Made by a program: the position numbers and the translations under genes
Shown here: piece by piece, positions 23,301 through 33,908 of the stretch
How the letters are laid out: the number at the start of each line of letters is the position of its first letter
How positions within the stretch are numbered: position 1 is the stretch's first letter
The notes under the pieces: generated by a model
Database searches by the model: none
Told to the model about the DNA's origin: nothing
What the model saw: only the letters and a program-made list of their open reading frames with translations
From: Rhynchospora pubera
Taxonomy: Eukaryota; Streptophyta; Magnoliopsida; Poales; Cyperaceae
Length of the DNA: 64,000 nt
Assembly: GCA_028095005.1 (NCBI GenBank)
Contig: CM051460.1
Span: 72,579,676 to 72,643,675, forward strand
Direction of reading: 5' to 3'

Positions 23301-24799
23301 TACCATTTCCCTGTATTGGTCCAAAAGTTCCATATTTTCCAATTTTGATCCCTGCCACAAATTTTCCCCCATTCAATAATCAAAGAGCATCCTTGTAAGT
23401 GATCATGGACCATGTGCCATAATTTGTTCTAGAAATTTTAATGGTACCTGTAGGCAGATAATGGAAGAACAGTCAGCTAAGAGCTGATCTAAGATCCGTT
23501 GATTCCTGCTCAGCCAATATGCTCTATAGTCGCTTTCCCTACTAGTATTCTGGACTACCACAGCAACAAAAAGTATAAGTATTTATTAAACCAATAATCT
23601 ATTTAGCTTCTAGACACTTTTTCTGGTTTACAGGGATAGAAGAACAAATCCCAAGCAACCAAACGTTGGGGACCATAAAAGTCCAAAACATTTCTGTAAT
23701 GACATGTGCTATGGTGTCTGACAACCCTTCTATCAAAAATCGGATCTTCAGGAAAATGTAGGTCACATTTTTAGATCTGAGCTGACCTAAAAAGGCCACC
23801 TTGAGTAAGATAATTTCTAATTTTCTACTACTATAGTGAAGTCGGCGTGATTATGTGAACTTTACAGGGTGCCCAAAGATGGCTCAAGGAAACCACAACA
23901 AGCATGTAGATGTGAACTTTGTACAGATGGGGTACTATTTACAGGGTCACAATTCCATCATTAGACATACTCTGCTCCTAACATTTATATTCAATCTATC
24001 ATAATTTTGTACTTGTGCACTTCATGTGTTCGATGAAATGTCTGACAGACCCAATTTTTTTTATCCAGGCTGAAGAGCTACCCATGAATCCTATTAGCAA
24101 GATACCTTCCAAATCACCAATTGATAATTACAATGCGCTAGAATTGATGGGTATGATTGAATTTGATAGAATATCCGAAATGAAACTAGGAATGAAATAG
24201 GAAAAGTGGCAGATTTGACCAATTTAATTAAGAAAGTGATGGGTATTGAACTATTGTTACCTCATGATCAAGGCGCTTGTAGATAGGGGCCAGAATGTTG
24301 AAGGTGGTGCACGAGAGAACCCCATGCTCCGGGACCAGGCAACAAACTCTTCTCGCTCTCCATGCTCTCTTTCGTTTTCTCCTACAGAATTTGGCATCTT
24401 CTTCTCTTCCCTTGATCTAATACCATGAGAAAAACAAAACCCAAAATAAAAAAATGTACTTTCAAACAAAATTCAAGTAAATCAAGAACCAACAACGAAA
24501 AAGATGAAATGATTAATAAATGACGCGATTATTGAACTCATTTCTCCCTCTCTTTTCACAAATTTTAAACAAAAATTACACCATCAACGATTCAACAATC
24601 AAGAAACAAAGATAGAAATCGTAATACCATTATACGAATTAATGAAGGGCTTCGTCTGAACCCTTCATTAATCCGCGTCGCCAATTTCTAATGGTTTCTA
24701 CTTTCTAGACAATATCGTAATAAAAAAACCAAAAGAAATGAAACCCACGAGAGAATAAGTACAAGGCGAAAGCGAAGAAATAGGAGATTTAGTTACCAT
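20379..24799 (-). CDS. Endonuclease/exonuclease/phosphatase family protein with an inserted EF-hand (At1g02270 type, CCR4-like), 11 exons
   Basis: Exons in coding order: 24799-24797, 24416-24261, 23549-23448, 23094-22989, 22828-22602, 21948-21872, 21741-21627, 21452-21327, 21198-21088, 21000-20896 and 20609-20379. All sites are GT-AG and phases agree, giving 1359 nt and 452 aa. The Mg2+-dependent EEP fold shows its catalytic set: N41 in TTFNILAP, E88 after ICLQ, N180/H182 in VNTHL, D225/N227 in SGDWN, D277 in GVDFIW and D437/H438 in SDHAP. Between GVDFIW and SDHAP is an insertion with a canonical EF-hand loop, D363-x-D365-x-N367-G-V-x-D371-x-x-E374, so calcium control is plausible. Relatives are annotated as CCR4-like or calcium-binding nucleases/phosphatases. 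Substrate is unknown: RNA and phospholipid headgroups are both possible for this fold. Exon 1 contributes only the ATG. Confidence 0.93.
23304..23351 (-). other. Possible 48-nt cassette exon in intron 3 of the EEP/EF-hand gene
   Basis: On the minus strand this segment is bounded by cag and gtaatg and is a multiple of three. It stays open in the frame joining exon 3 (ICLQ) to exon 4 (EVWLG), where it would add 16 residues (GSKLENMELLDQYREM). The skipped form matches the family better, and the upstream tract is not U-rich, so it may be chance. Confidence 0.3.
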
Positions 24800-25270
24800 G
24801 GTGCTAATTGAGGCGAAGTTATCTCTCTCCAGTGATTTCTATGCTGTTTGTTTCTCGTTTGGGGAAGTGCTTGTGTTGGTCTTATAACAAAATAGAAACT
24901 GGATTGAGGTATAACAGGCTGTCGGTTTTATAAGCGCAAGTAGGCTCTGTGTTACCGGGTATAGCCGGTTGCGCCGCATAACGCCAACCGGGAATCGGCC
25001 ATTCCTGACCGTTATGTGAGTGTGTTATTAACCGGAAGGCAACACTTTACGTTTTCTTCGTCTCCAATTCGAAGGCAATTGGATATGTCCATTTCCTGCT
25101 TATTGTACAATTTGAAATTTTTACGCGTATTTTTGGCAACTAGCTAGTTGAGGGAATTAAGGGAGCTGTCCCGTTAGCATACTAAATTTCTAGTCAATCT
25201 ACAATCATCAAAATATAAACGGTAAAAAACTAATATCATAACTTGTTTAAATAATAAACAAAGAAAAATG
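24800..25270. promoter_or_regulatory. Upstream region of the EEP/EF-hand gene
   Basis: Contains the 5' UTR and promoter of the minus-strand gene. A relatively GC-rich stretch with repeated ccggtt/aaccgg-like text lies at about 24950-25035. No specific element can be assigned. Confidence 0.4.
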
Positions 25271-25662
25271 CTAGAGTCCAATATATGAGACCAAATCGAT
25301 GGAGTTCGTCCAATATGATTGTTCTCGCGTTTCAATTTTCGAACAACCAATTTGAACCGTTCAATATATTATCCATATTGAAAACTTAAAAGAAACAGAT
25401 TTTATATTTTTTTCAAAATTTTTTACTGTTCATTTGGTATTTTGGAAAATACATGATATAAAAATTATGGATCGTCCACTAACAACAATTTTTTAAAATA
25501 CCAACAAAATAGAAAAAAAATTAAAAAAAAATAAAAATATAAAATTTTCAATATGGAGAATAAATTGGACTGTTCGAAATTTCGAATCAATCGTTTCAAA
25601 TTTGAAATGTCAGAACGATTGTGTTGGACGGACTTCATCTGTCTCATATATTGAACACTAAC
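25271..25662. mobile_element. MITE with long imperfect inverted repeats
   Basis: The left arm agtccaatatatgagac pairs with the right gtctcatatattgaac. The pairing extends inward imperfectly through ttcgtccaa / ttggacggac, ttcaattttcgaac / ttcgaaatttcgaa and ccatattgaaaa. About 390 bp, non-coding. Possible short flanking duplication cta/taa is not convincing. Confidence 0.7.
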
Positions 25663-26801
25663 TTTCTCATAAAGTATTTTGCAAATGTACAAATTTAACT
25701 GAAATCTTTTGTGGTGGCTCTATTATATTATTGTCGCTATTTTAATTTGTAATAGTAATAAGAATATTTAGTGGCAGATCTTTTCTTTTAGAAACTCATA
25801 TTCAAAATTAACAAATCGTTGATTTATCATTTTCAAATTTGTGAAAGAAAAGCATCGTAATAATATTTTATTTTAGGTATTATGATGAAGAGTCCGAATA
25901 GTGAGAATAATGTTGACTCGATAATAGTAATATAGTATGAATCTAATTTCTAAAAGGATCAATAGAAAATTATTCTCATTGATAACATTTGGCTTCAAAA
26001 TTGAAGAATAATAATAGCTAACCTAGGTAAAAAAAAATTTGTGGAACAAAAAAATTTTCGACCAAATAATCAATATCATGTTAGCATAAATATGAAGTTC
26101 CTTCCTAAAAAAAATATATCAAGTTTCTTAGATCCTGCTATGTTATGAAAACAAAATAGGGATAGAATTCGGGCTTCTCTGTTTTTCTTTTATGTACTGG
26201 AGGTGAAGGATCGACACAAGAGGTTTTAATAATCCGAGGCAAGGATTCCCTTTTTCCCCCTCTGGTTCTTGTTTTGGTTTTAACAATTTGGGAAGTACGG
26301 ATGTGTTGATGCAATTATTCATATTTTTACCCATCGATATACAGTGCCTTTACATTTTTATATAGTTCCAACTTTCTAATATTTCATTTCGCAAAATAGT
26401 AGGTTACACCATCTTTTGCAAAATTAAATTTTCATCTGGTTTTGCGAAGTTAATGAAAATGACTTTTGCCTAAAATTTATGTTTTCAATTATATATAGTT
26501 TCATGTACGAGAGGAATAGAAGGTGCTCAGAATAATGTTTTTCCAAAATGCTCAGAATTTACATTCTTTTGAATTATCCTTACCTGCACGGAAGTAATAA
26601 AAAGATGCTGAGAATTGTGCATTATATTATTCTATCCTGCAAGGGAGGAATAAAAGGTGATGAGTTAAATGCAAACCACATCGGATTGCATTAAATCCCA
26701 CAAAACAGCTAATACAGAATCTGAACAGCTATTGCAGAATCCTCAACCATTATTATCTAGTTACATGCATGCAAATAATTTCAATTTTTAATAAATTAAA
26801 A

Positions 26802-26873
<72 letters not shown>

Positions 26874-27649
26874 TTATAGCCGTGATCCCATGATGATTGT
26901 CCCCCAAAGTCCAAATTAATGAAATATCACAACCAGAGGGGATTGATGCGCTTTAAAATTTTCTCTAATTCACTATATATGGAAAATGTAGTTTTTTTTT
27001 TTAAAGAAAGTAGTAATTTTTTTATAAGATGATATCACTTTGATTGGACAAATTCAACCAAGTAAATTTTTACTCCAAATTAACGTCTTGAAGTAGAGAT
27101 TCTTTGTCGGTATTTAAAAATTAAAATTGAAAATTTCAACTTCAATTATCCATACAACTTCTACTACCCGCTAAATGTATCTACAGACGACTTCAAATCC
27201 ATTTGTTACTACTATATAATTGTTTTGCGGAGCAATTCAAAATTTTTAACCAAACACTTCGCAAGGAGAGCTTGAAACTGACCGTTAACTTTATAAAAGG
27301 AATTTCATATTTTTCAATATATAATTTAAATGTGTTATAGAATTTGTATTTTCCAACAGAGGACAATCATGCAGTCATAAATTTATTCCGTTGTTTCTCT
27401 TGCCTATGGACAGGAATGTTTTTCGACAAAAAAAAATTTAATGCCTCCTTGAATTAAATTTAACCGTTCAAATTCTATTATTTATTATTTATAAAATTTT
27501 AATAGTAAGAACTTGCTTTTAGACATGAATTGCAGAAGACGAGGAGCCAAGCTGGAGGCTAATCTGATAGTTTTTCTGGATCAGCACTTCTTAATTGTTT
27601 TACATTTTTATATAAAGAATTCCAAAATCTCAGGTTTCTCCGGGTTAAT
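25663..27649. other. Intergenic, with a (TA)n microsatellite
   Basis: AT-rich; apart from the TA run at 26804-26867 no repeat or gene is supported. Confidence 0.55.
26804..26867. repeat. (TA)n microsatellite
   Basis: About 31 TA units, uninterrupted until a terminal ttta. Confidence 0.95.
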
Positions 27650-27840
27650 GGCAATCCGACTCTGCTGTTGCACGACACAGCGTGTAGCGCACTACGAGCC
27701 GTCTGATCTTGATCGGATGGTTCACTTTTTACGGGCCTATCAATCTAGATTACATGCACGGAGCTCCCTTGTCCATTGGATCTTAATCAGACGGCCAGCA
27801 TACCGAGCGACACGCGGTGTCGCGCGGCAGCGGATCTCAT
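27650..27840 (+). mobile_element. Foldback repeat element, copy 2
   Basis: A GC-rich island. The left arm gcacgacacagcgtgtagcg then gccgtctgatcttgatc pairs with the complement of gatcttaatcagacggcc then gcgacacgcggtgtcgcgc on the right. The text cgggttaatggc occurs in direct orientation near both edges (about 27640 and 27843). The core gggcctatcaatctagat matches the reverse complement of the element at 6157-6330. A 175-aa open frame spans the island but is only a product of the GC-rich repeat. Confidence 0.7.
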
Positions 27841-30131
27841 TTCGGGTTAATGGCGTACAAGAAAGATGCCAGAACAAAAAAAGTTTTGTACCCACCTCAT
27901 GTGACAGCAGCAGGATTAATGGTCTATATTACGGACACGTGTCGGGTTCACATTCGGTAAATCTATTGGCGCCACTGCCCCTGTTTTTAAAATGTGGCTA
28001 TCACGATAATTACAGTTCCGCCTGCACCTGGATTATTTAATTAATATGACATCAAAGTATTATTATCAGTATTGTCTTAGAAATGCGATTAAAATATTTT
28101 TATCTAGAGAATTACAAATTTTGCAAGAAACTTGGACTCTTCTTTTTCCTTTTTTTTTAACTAGAATTTTACCAATCATAAGTTCAAATAACAAATACTA
28201 CAAATCTTTTCCTACAGTTGATATGCCATGAATATGATACTGATTACAAATATTACCATTTAAAAAATATAAATTTTACAAGAAAAAATAACTTAATTGT
28301 AGTATATTATGAAATTGTATAATAAAATACAATAATTCCAGTAGTTGCAAAATTGTAAAATATATGAATATTTCTTCTCAAATTAAATGTTGGCAAACAA
28401 TATGAAAATCAATACTCTGTACTTGGAACTGTATATTGTTTGTATCCATTTTATTTCAACTAATTTCCAATGTTTCATAAATTCAGTTTGTTTCAGTCTG
28501 TTTTAATGACAATTGACATTGTTTGTTTCTCAACTTTTAGTCCTTTCTTTTATTAATTGTCAGTTTGCTTCCGCTCTTTTTTGTACAGCCATGCAATTTT
28601 CATATTTTTGTTTATCAATGAAATAAAATAGTAAACTTTCATTAGGAAAAAAATAAAAAGCAATAATTATAGTAGTATATATTAAACAAGTTTGGGACAC
28701 ATTAACTTGACAACTTAAATAATTTGATCAACAGTAAGATCAAGCTTATTAAGTTATAATTCATTTGATTAACAGTAATATTTTAACTTTTTTTCGTGTA
28801 TCATAAGATATACATATATGCTATATATCACAATTTTCAAATGTCAAAAGTTTAAAAAAATATAAAAACTATCTATTGCTATTGTTAAGCCCATTCATTG
28901 TCAATCAACTATAATCCAAATGCCTTTGTCCTTTTTCATCAGTGTTATTTCCATTAAATGATATACCAAGTGTAACAAATCTTTTTTTTTTCTGTTTTGT
29001 CATAAAATGTAATAAGATTAGTTAAAAAGGAAACAAGCGGCGAGCCTTGTGGGCTTCAATGCCGACCCAGTGGGACCCGCACGGCAGCGTGACAAGGCCG
29101 CATGTTTGACAATTGACATATATATAGATAAGTATAATATCTCTTCCATAGATAAATACTGAAAGTGACTTCCATTTTGTTCTTTCCATTTTTCAGCCTT
29201 TCGAGTGGGGGTGGGTCACATTGGCATCAAAATGATTTCACATTTTCTTTCCTCAAGTTCTTCAATTTACCAATTTTTTTCTTCTTTTTACCTGAAACAG
29301 GTCCCTCTTTTCTATGGGTTTATATTTTAAGAAATGCTATCATAGCCGGTGGTATTAAAATTATCCAGTTGCGAACTGTTTACTTTAAAAAAAATAAAAA
29401 ATGTCTCAAAAATGAAATGATAATAGTTGAGTAGTTTAAAGATAAGATTAAGAAGAAAACTTTTTAATTCTATGACTTTAAGGTCAAGAGATTTCCTTAA
29501 TTTTCGGTTATAAAAAGCTTTTAGTCAAATAAACTATTATACTTACGGTTGTTTTCATTTTCTTCTAACCGGCCTATGATCATTATACAATAAATAAAAT
29601 GTGCTAGTTAATTAGATATGTTGCATGTTGGTTTAAATTATAGTTACTTTTTACTATACGTACCAAAAGTTAATTGTATTTACTTGAAATAGTATGAAAC
29701 ATAAGTACAGTCTACAAAAAACGTACGTATATCCGCATATTTATGCATATAAATCTAAATTTCTTTATTAATTTACCTATTTATGATATTTAAAACGACT
29801 GAGCTTATGTATTTTTCTTGTCGAATGAATAAAATAATATTTAGATTTGACATCATATATTATATTCAGTGCATGAAAAAATGATATGAATAAAAGACGG
29901 ATGGATCTAATTCTGATTACTCGCATCCATACTTTCTAATTTTTTTCGAAGATATTATGATTTATGGGTCAAGCCCTCCCAAATTATTTCAAAATTAAAA
30001 TATCAAAGGACCCTCCTCCAACCGAGTTTCGAACCCACGACTTGAAGGCACATTGTTTTTCGTCACTGATCAAAAGCTAGTCCTCCAATACTTTTTTATT
30101 TTTATTTATTTATTTATTATTATTATTATTA

Positions 30132-30171
<40 letters not shown>

Positions 30172-30814
30172 GTTTTTGATAAATTGACCCGAGGCATTCG
30201 TATCTATATTCGTGCAACATAGAATGAAAATGACCTAAGCACGATGTAGTTTATTTTAACGTGGTGGAATTATTTGTGTCAGAGGAACATGTGGACAAAT
30301 ACGTAAAATAGATGCCGTCCTAAATATCTTATTTGTCGGCCTAGGATGTATATATTTTTATTTTATTGTTAAAATTTATTTTAATGAACTTGAAAGATAC
30401 TACTGTATATTACTATATTTGTCTAGAATTATCATGAGGAAGGTATGATATCTTTCATGCATGTTGACCTATTTCAAGAGCTTGCAAACAAGAGAGAGCT
30501 CAATTGTTTGTCTAGTTGCAAATTAATAAACTACCTTTGTATTAAAGTTCAGATTATAAGATAATAAAGTGTAATTATAGTCCCCAATTTGTCATGCTTT
30601 GTATAGTATAATAAGAAATATTGTCCACCATCATCATTACATTTAATTATCTGACCAGCATTCGCCGTTGTCCTTTGGCTCTAATAAATCGAATCAAATT
30701 TCACATATCAGGACAAGAAGAGGTACAAAAAAATTAAAATAAATCATATGAACGACAAAAATTTTGTCAAATTGGAAATATTCTAGAATAAAAATAGAAT
30801 AGGAATCTATCTTA
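27841..30814. other. Intergenic, no recognised gene
   Basis: Long AT-rich stretch. A short GC-rich patch at 29036-29105 stands out but shows no motif I can name. Contains the trinucleotide repeat at 30100-30171. Confidence 0.55.
30100..30171. repeat. (TTA)n microsatellite
   Basis: Tattta units passing into about 19 near-perfect tta repeats, ending at about 30171. Confidence 0.9.
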
Positions 30815-30946
30815 GGTTCCGTTTGGATAGGTGTGGGAAGAAGAAAAAAAGTATTGGAAAGTGTGTAACTTTGTGAAGAGTTTGGATTGTTTATAATTTA
30901 TTTCTTTTTTTTTTCTACTTTCTTCTCAAATTATCCAAACGTTGCC
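30815..30946 (-). mobile_element. Tourist-like MITE, family A, inverted copy
   Basis: 132 bp with ends ggttccgtttggat and atccaaacgttgcc, flanked by tta on both sides (30812-30814, 30947-30949). The interior is the family A core in reverse (gtgaagagtttggattgttt, then ataatttattt). The tta duplication is the canonical PIF/Harbinger target and supports the classification of the whole family. Confidence 0.87.
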
Positions 30947-31227
30947 TTAGATATCTCAACAGGGGCATAATTCATTTGTTAGTAGTATATTAATTAATAG
31001 TATATTAAGTTAGCATATACGATAAAAGAGGCCGGACAAAAGGAAGTAAGCAACTTATCTTTACTTTCCGACCAAGAAGAACATGAAGACTAGCGGCTGA
31101 GGCTTCAAGCATCAATTCTTATTGCTTTTTTTTTAATCACATCAAATAAGCCTGTTTGTGTGTGTTCGGTGTGCGGGAGAATAACATCCATGGATCGAAT
31201 CTCACTTTTTGTATTATGTCAATATAT

Positions 31228-31878
31228 TGTTGGTGCAAATTCAAATATCAAATCGGATAATAAGATCAATGTCAAAGGAATAAAAGAAATAGAAGGAACA
31301 AAGTTACCCGAATCGCGCTAGGCGCTGTCCTTAAGCGTATTCCGTCTCAACGTGCGACAAGAACCGCAACCAAGATAAGACGGGGTTGTCACCTTTTAGG
31401 GCACGACCATGAAGGTGACTGATGAAAGCCTCCAAAAATATCTAGCAGAATATTTAGTACATTTGAGGTGTATTTGAGAATAGTATATGGAATTTGAAAT
31501 AGAATTTGATAGATATCAACACATGATAAAATGGATATAGTACTGTTTAATTTGTTTCAAAATTGAGTCTGTCTATCCAATGAAATCGGTTGTACTTATA
31601 TAGCACAAATGAACCAACGAGTTGTTACAAAAATAAATTCTGATTTAATGGATTAGATCATGGATATAAATTATATGAATAAATTGTGTCATAAAATAAT
31701 TAACGGACATATAATAAATAGAAAATCAGAAACCGATATGAGCTCTTAAGTATTTTATGATGGTGATTAAATTCAATATTTAATGTAGAAATAATTAGCA
31801 CAAAATAAAAAGTGACTCTGATTAGAGTAATGGAAATTATTAAAAGAAATTTTGAGTTTTCTCATAGTATATTCAACA
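31228..31878 (-). repeat. LTR, left copy (3' LTR in element orientation)
   Basis: 651 bp, tgttggtgcaaattc ... gtatattcaaca. It includes a GC-richer block (cgcgctaggcgctgtcc) in an otherwise AT-rich LTR. Nearly identical to 36971-37621. Confidence 0.93.
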
Positions 31879-32112
31879 ATCCCCCACAAAACTCAAAATT
31901 TACCAAATGGGAAGACTCACAAATTAGGGATTTATATGTATAATCAAATGATGAATTTTAAAGAAACAAAATGAAATTCATACAATCGGATGATGAAACA
32001 AATAGCTGGATATTTATATTGCGCATCGTAGAAGTAGTTTACAAACTTTGAACTTCACTTAGTGTTGATGGATTAAATTTGGAGGAGACAGAGAGAACTT
32101 ATGTCTTGAACT

Positions 32113-33903
32113 TGTTAGAGATATGTCCTAGAAGCCAATCAGTTGGTAGCTATTATATTAGTTTATGTTATTGATGATGCTTGATCATTTGTTCCTAGAG
32201 ATTATTATTGACAGATCATTCAGGTTGAGGATCTGAATTGTAGATCTCTGTGGATCATTCGTAAGAATGACAATAATATCTCTAAAGAGTCCATAGTCTT
32301 GATAATTAACAAGGAACATTAATTATCAGATAAGACTAGTATGCAAGTTAAGTGATGATTAAGTTCTACAAATCATGGGTAAGGAGTTACCGACTTAACT
32401 GCATATGTGTATGTTACTGGAACATAGCACAGGACATGACCCAATGAAATAAATATATGGATTGTGTTATGTGTCATTATTTATTTCATACGTGTTTGAT
32501 TCTGAGTTTGAGATGATTCAGTTTCTCCACATGAGGATAGGTTCTATAAATATCGTCTAACGTTGATTCCTGATAAGGGCTGCTATACGGACTTTATTTA
32601 TGTTCTCTTGAATTGTGCGGGGAGAAACTGTTCATCAAGACAACCGTATGTCCCTCATTAGTTCACCTAGTGAGTGATGATATCTACTGGGCCCCTTGAT
32701 GGAGTTGGATCGTATGCGCGCAACTAGACGATCAATTCTAGATCAAGAAATGTATAATCTGCAAGAATGACACATTCCTATCTTGGATTATACAAGGATA
32801 TCATGTGACATAAGAATCAAAACAATAAGATACCATTTCTTATGCAGGATTGAAGTGCTGTATTGGTACAGTATTTGTTTATGCGAATTGGGAATCATAA
32901 CGTGTTGCTAGATACCGCTTATGATTATTGGAAACAAATGACGATTTATTTTCCATGGCCAACATAGCATAAATTCTCAAAGGGTCACACAAATAGGACT
33001 TTGACCATACAGTGTATTATTTATTTGATTGCATTAATGAATGCAATAATATGATATGTTGATTAATTAATTATATACCGTTGCGAACCGTTATAATTAA
33101 TTAAGTCAATGAATCATATAGAAATAAATTAATGCACATGCTAATCCCAAAGTAATTATCAATAAGTTGATAATTAATCTCACTCAACAATATTTAATAT
33201 AATTATAAGAATTATATTGAATATATAGACTTTATTTAATTAAGTCTATTTGAGCCCAAACAATAAGTCATTGTCTTAGTCCATTAAATATTTGATTTAA
33301 TGTATTTAAAAGATAAAATGGAAAGATTTCAAATGGTCCAAGGAGGCCATACGTGGCCGGCCATAGAATGAATGGCACAATTTTAATTAATGAGATTAAT
33401 TGAAAAGATTAGGTGGAGATATGAGTATTTTTTAGTGTCAAATGCGCATCCCTAATTGCCATCTTTTTCTGAACCATTCTGGTGGCCGCCACCTATCCAA
33501 TAGGAGAGAAATTAGTTTCTCTCTTCCTTAGTTTTCTTTTCATGGCTAATTGATAGGTCTCATGTGTTGAGAATAGCTATTCACTAATTGATTGTCGATT
33601 GGAAGAGGAATAGCGAGTGGATTAGCTTTGTTCTTACTCGTGCTAGCACATGAGATTAGAATTTGGTTAATCTCCTAGGTGGACTCGAGGCAACCAGAGG
33701 CAGCCGTGAAGAGACGAGCATGCCACCGACTCCAAGTGATTGGATTCGAGCCTTCCGGATACGATTTCGGAAGAGGTAACCTCCTACGCTTCTCCTTTTA
33801 TGATGTTAATCACTTGAAAAACTAGATCCGTTAATCGTGCGTATTAATTCTTTGTTAAATGTTAATAAAAATTTTAATTGCACGTGGACTTGAGTTCCTA
33901 ACA
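32113..33903 (+). mobile_element. Nested solo LTR of about 1.8 kb
   Basis: It begins tgttagagatatgtcctag and ends cttgagttcctaaca (TGTTAG...CTAACA termini), flanked by the perfect 5-bp duplication gaact (32108-32112 and 33904-33908). At 1791 bp with no partner LTR it is a solo LTR, probably from a Copia-type element (inferred from termini and length). An internal inverted pair (ttattattgacagatcatt versus aagaatgacaataatatctc) may form a hairpin in the transcript leader. It sits inside the LARD-like element and is therefore younger than that insertion. Confidence 0.88.
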
Positions 33904-33908
33904 GAACT

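Noticed and set aside
27513..28040. 175-aa open frame on the plus strand
   Set aside because: It coincides with the GC-rich foldback repeat, whose lack of stops follows from composition; the protein has no family features.
30000..30080. Possible tRNA-like text (gtttcgaacccacgac)
   Set aside because: A GTTCGA-type T-loop string alone, with no acceptor or anticodon stems found around it.
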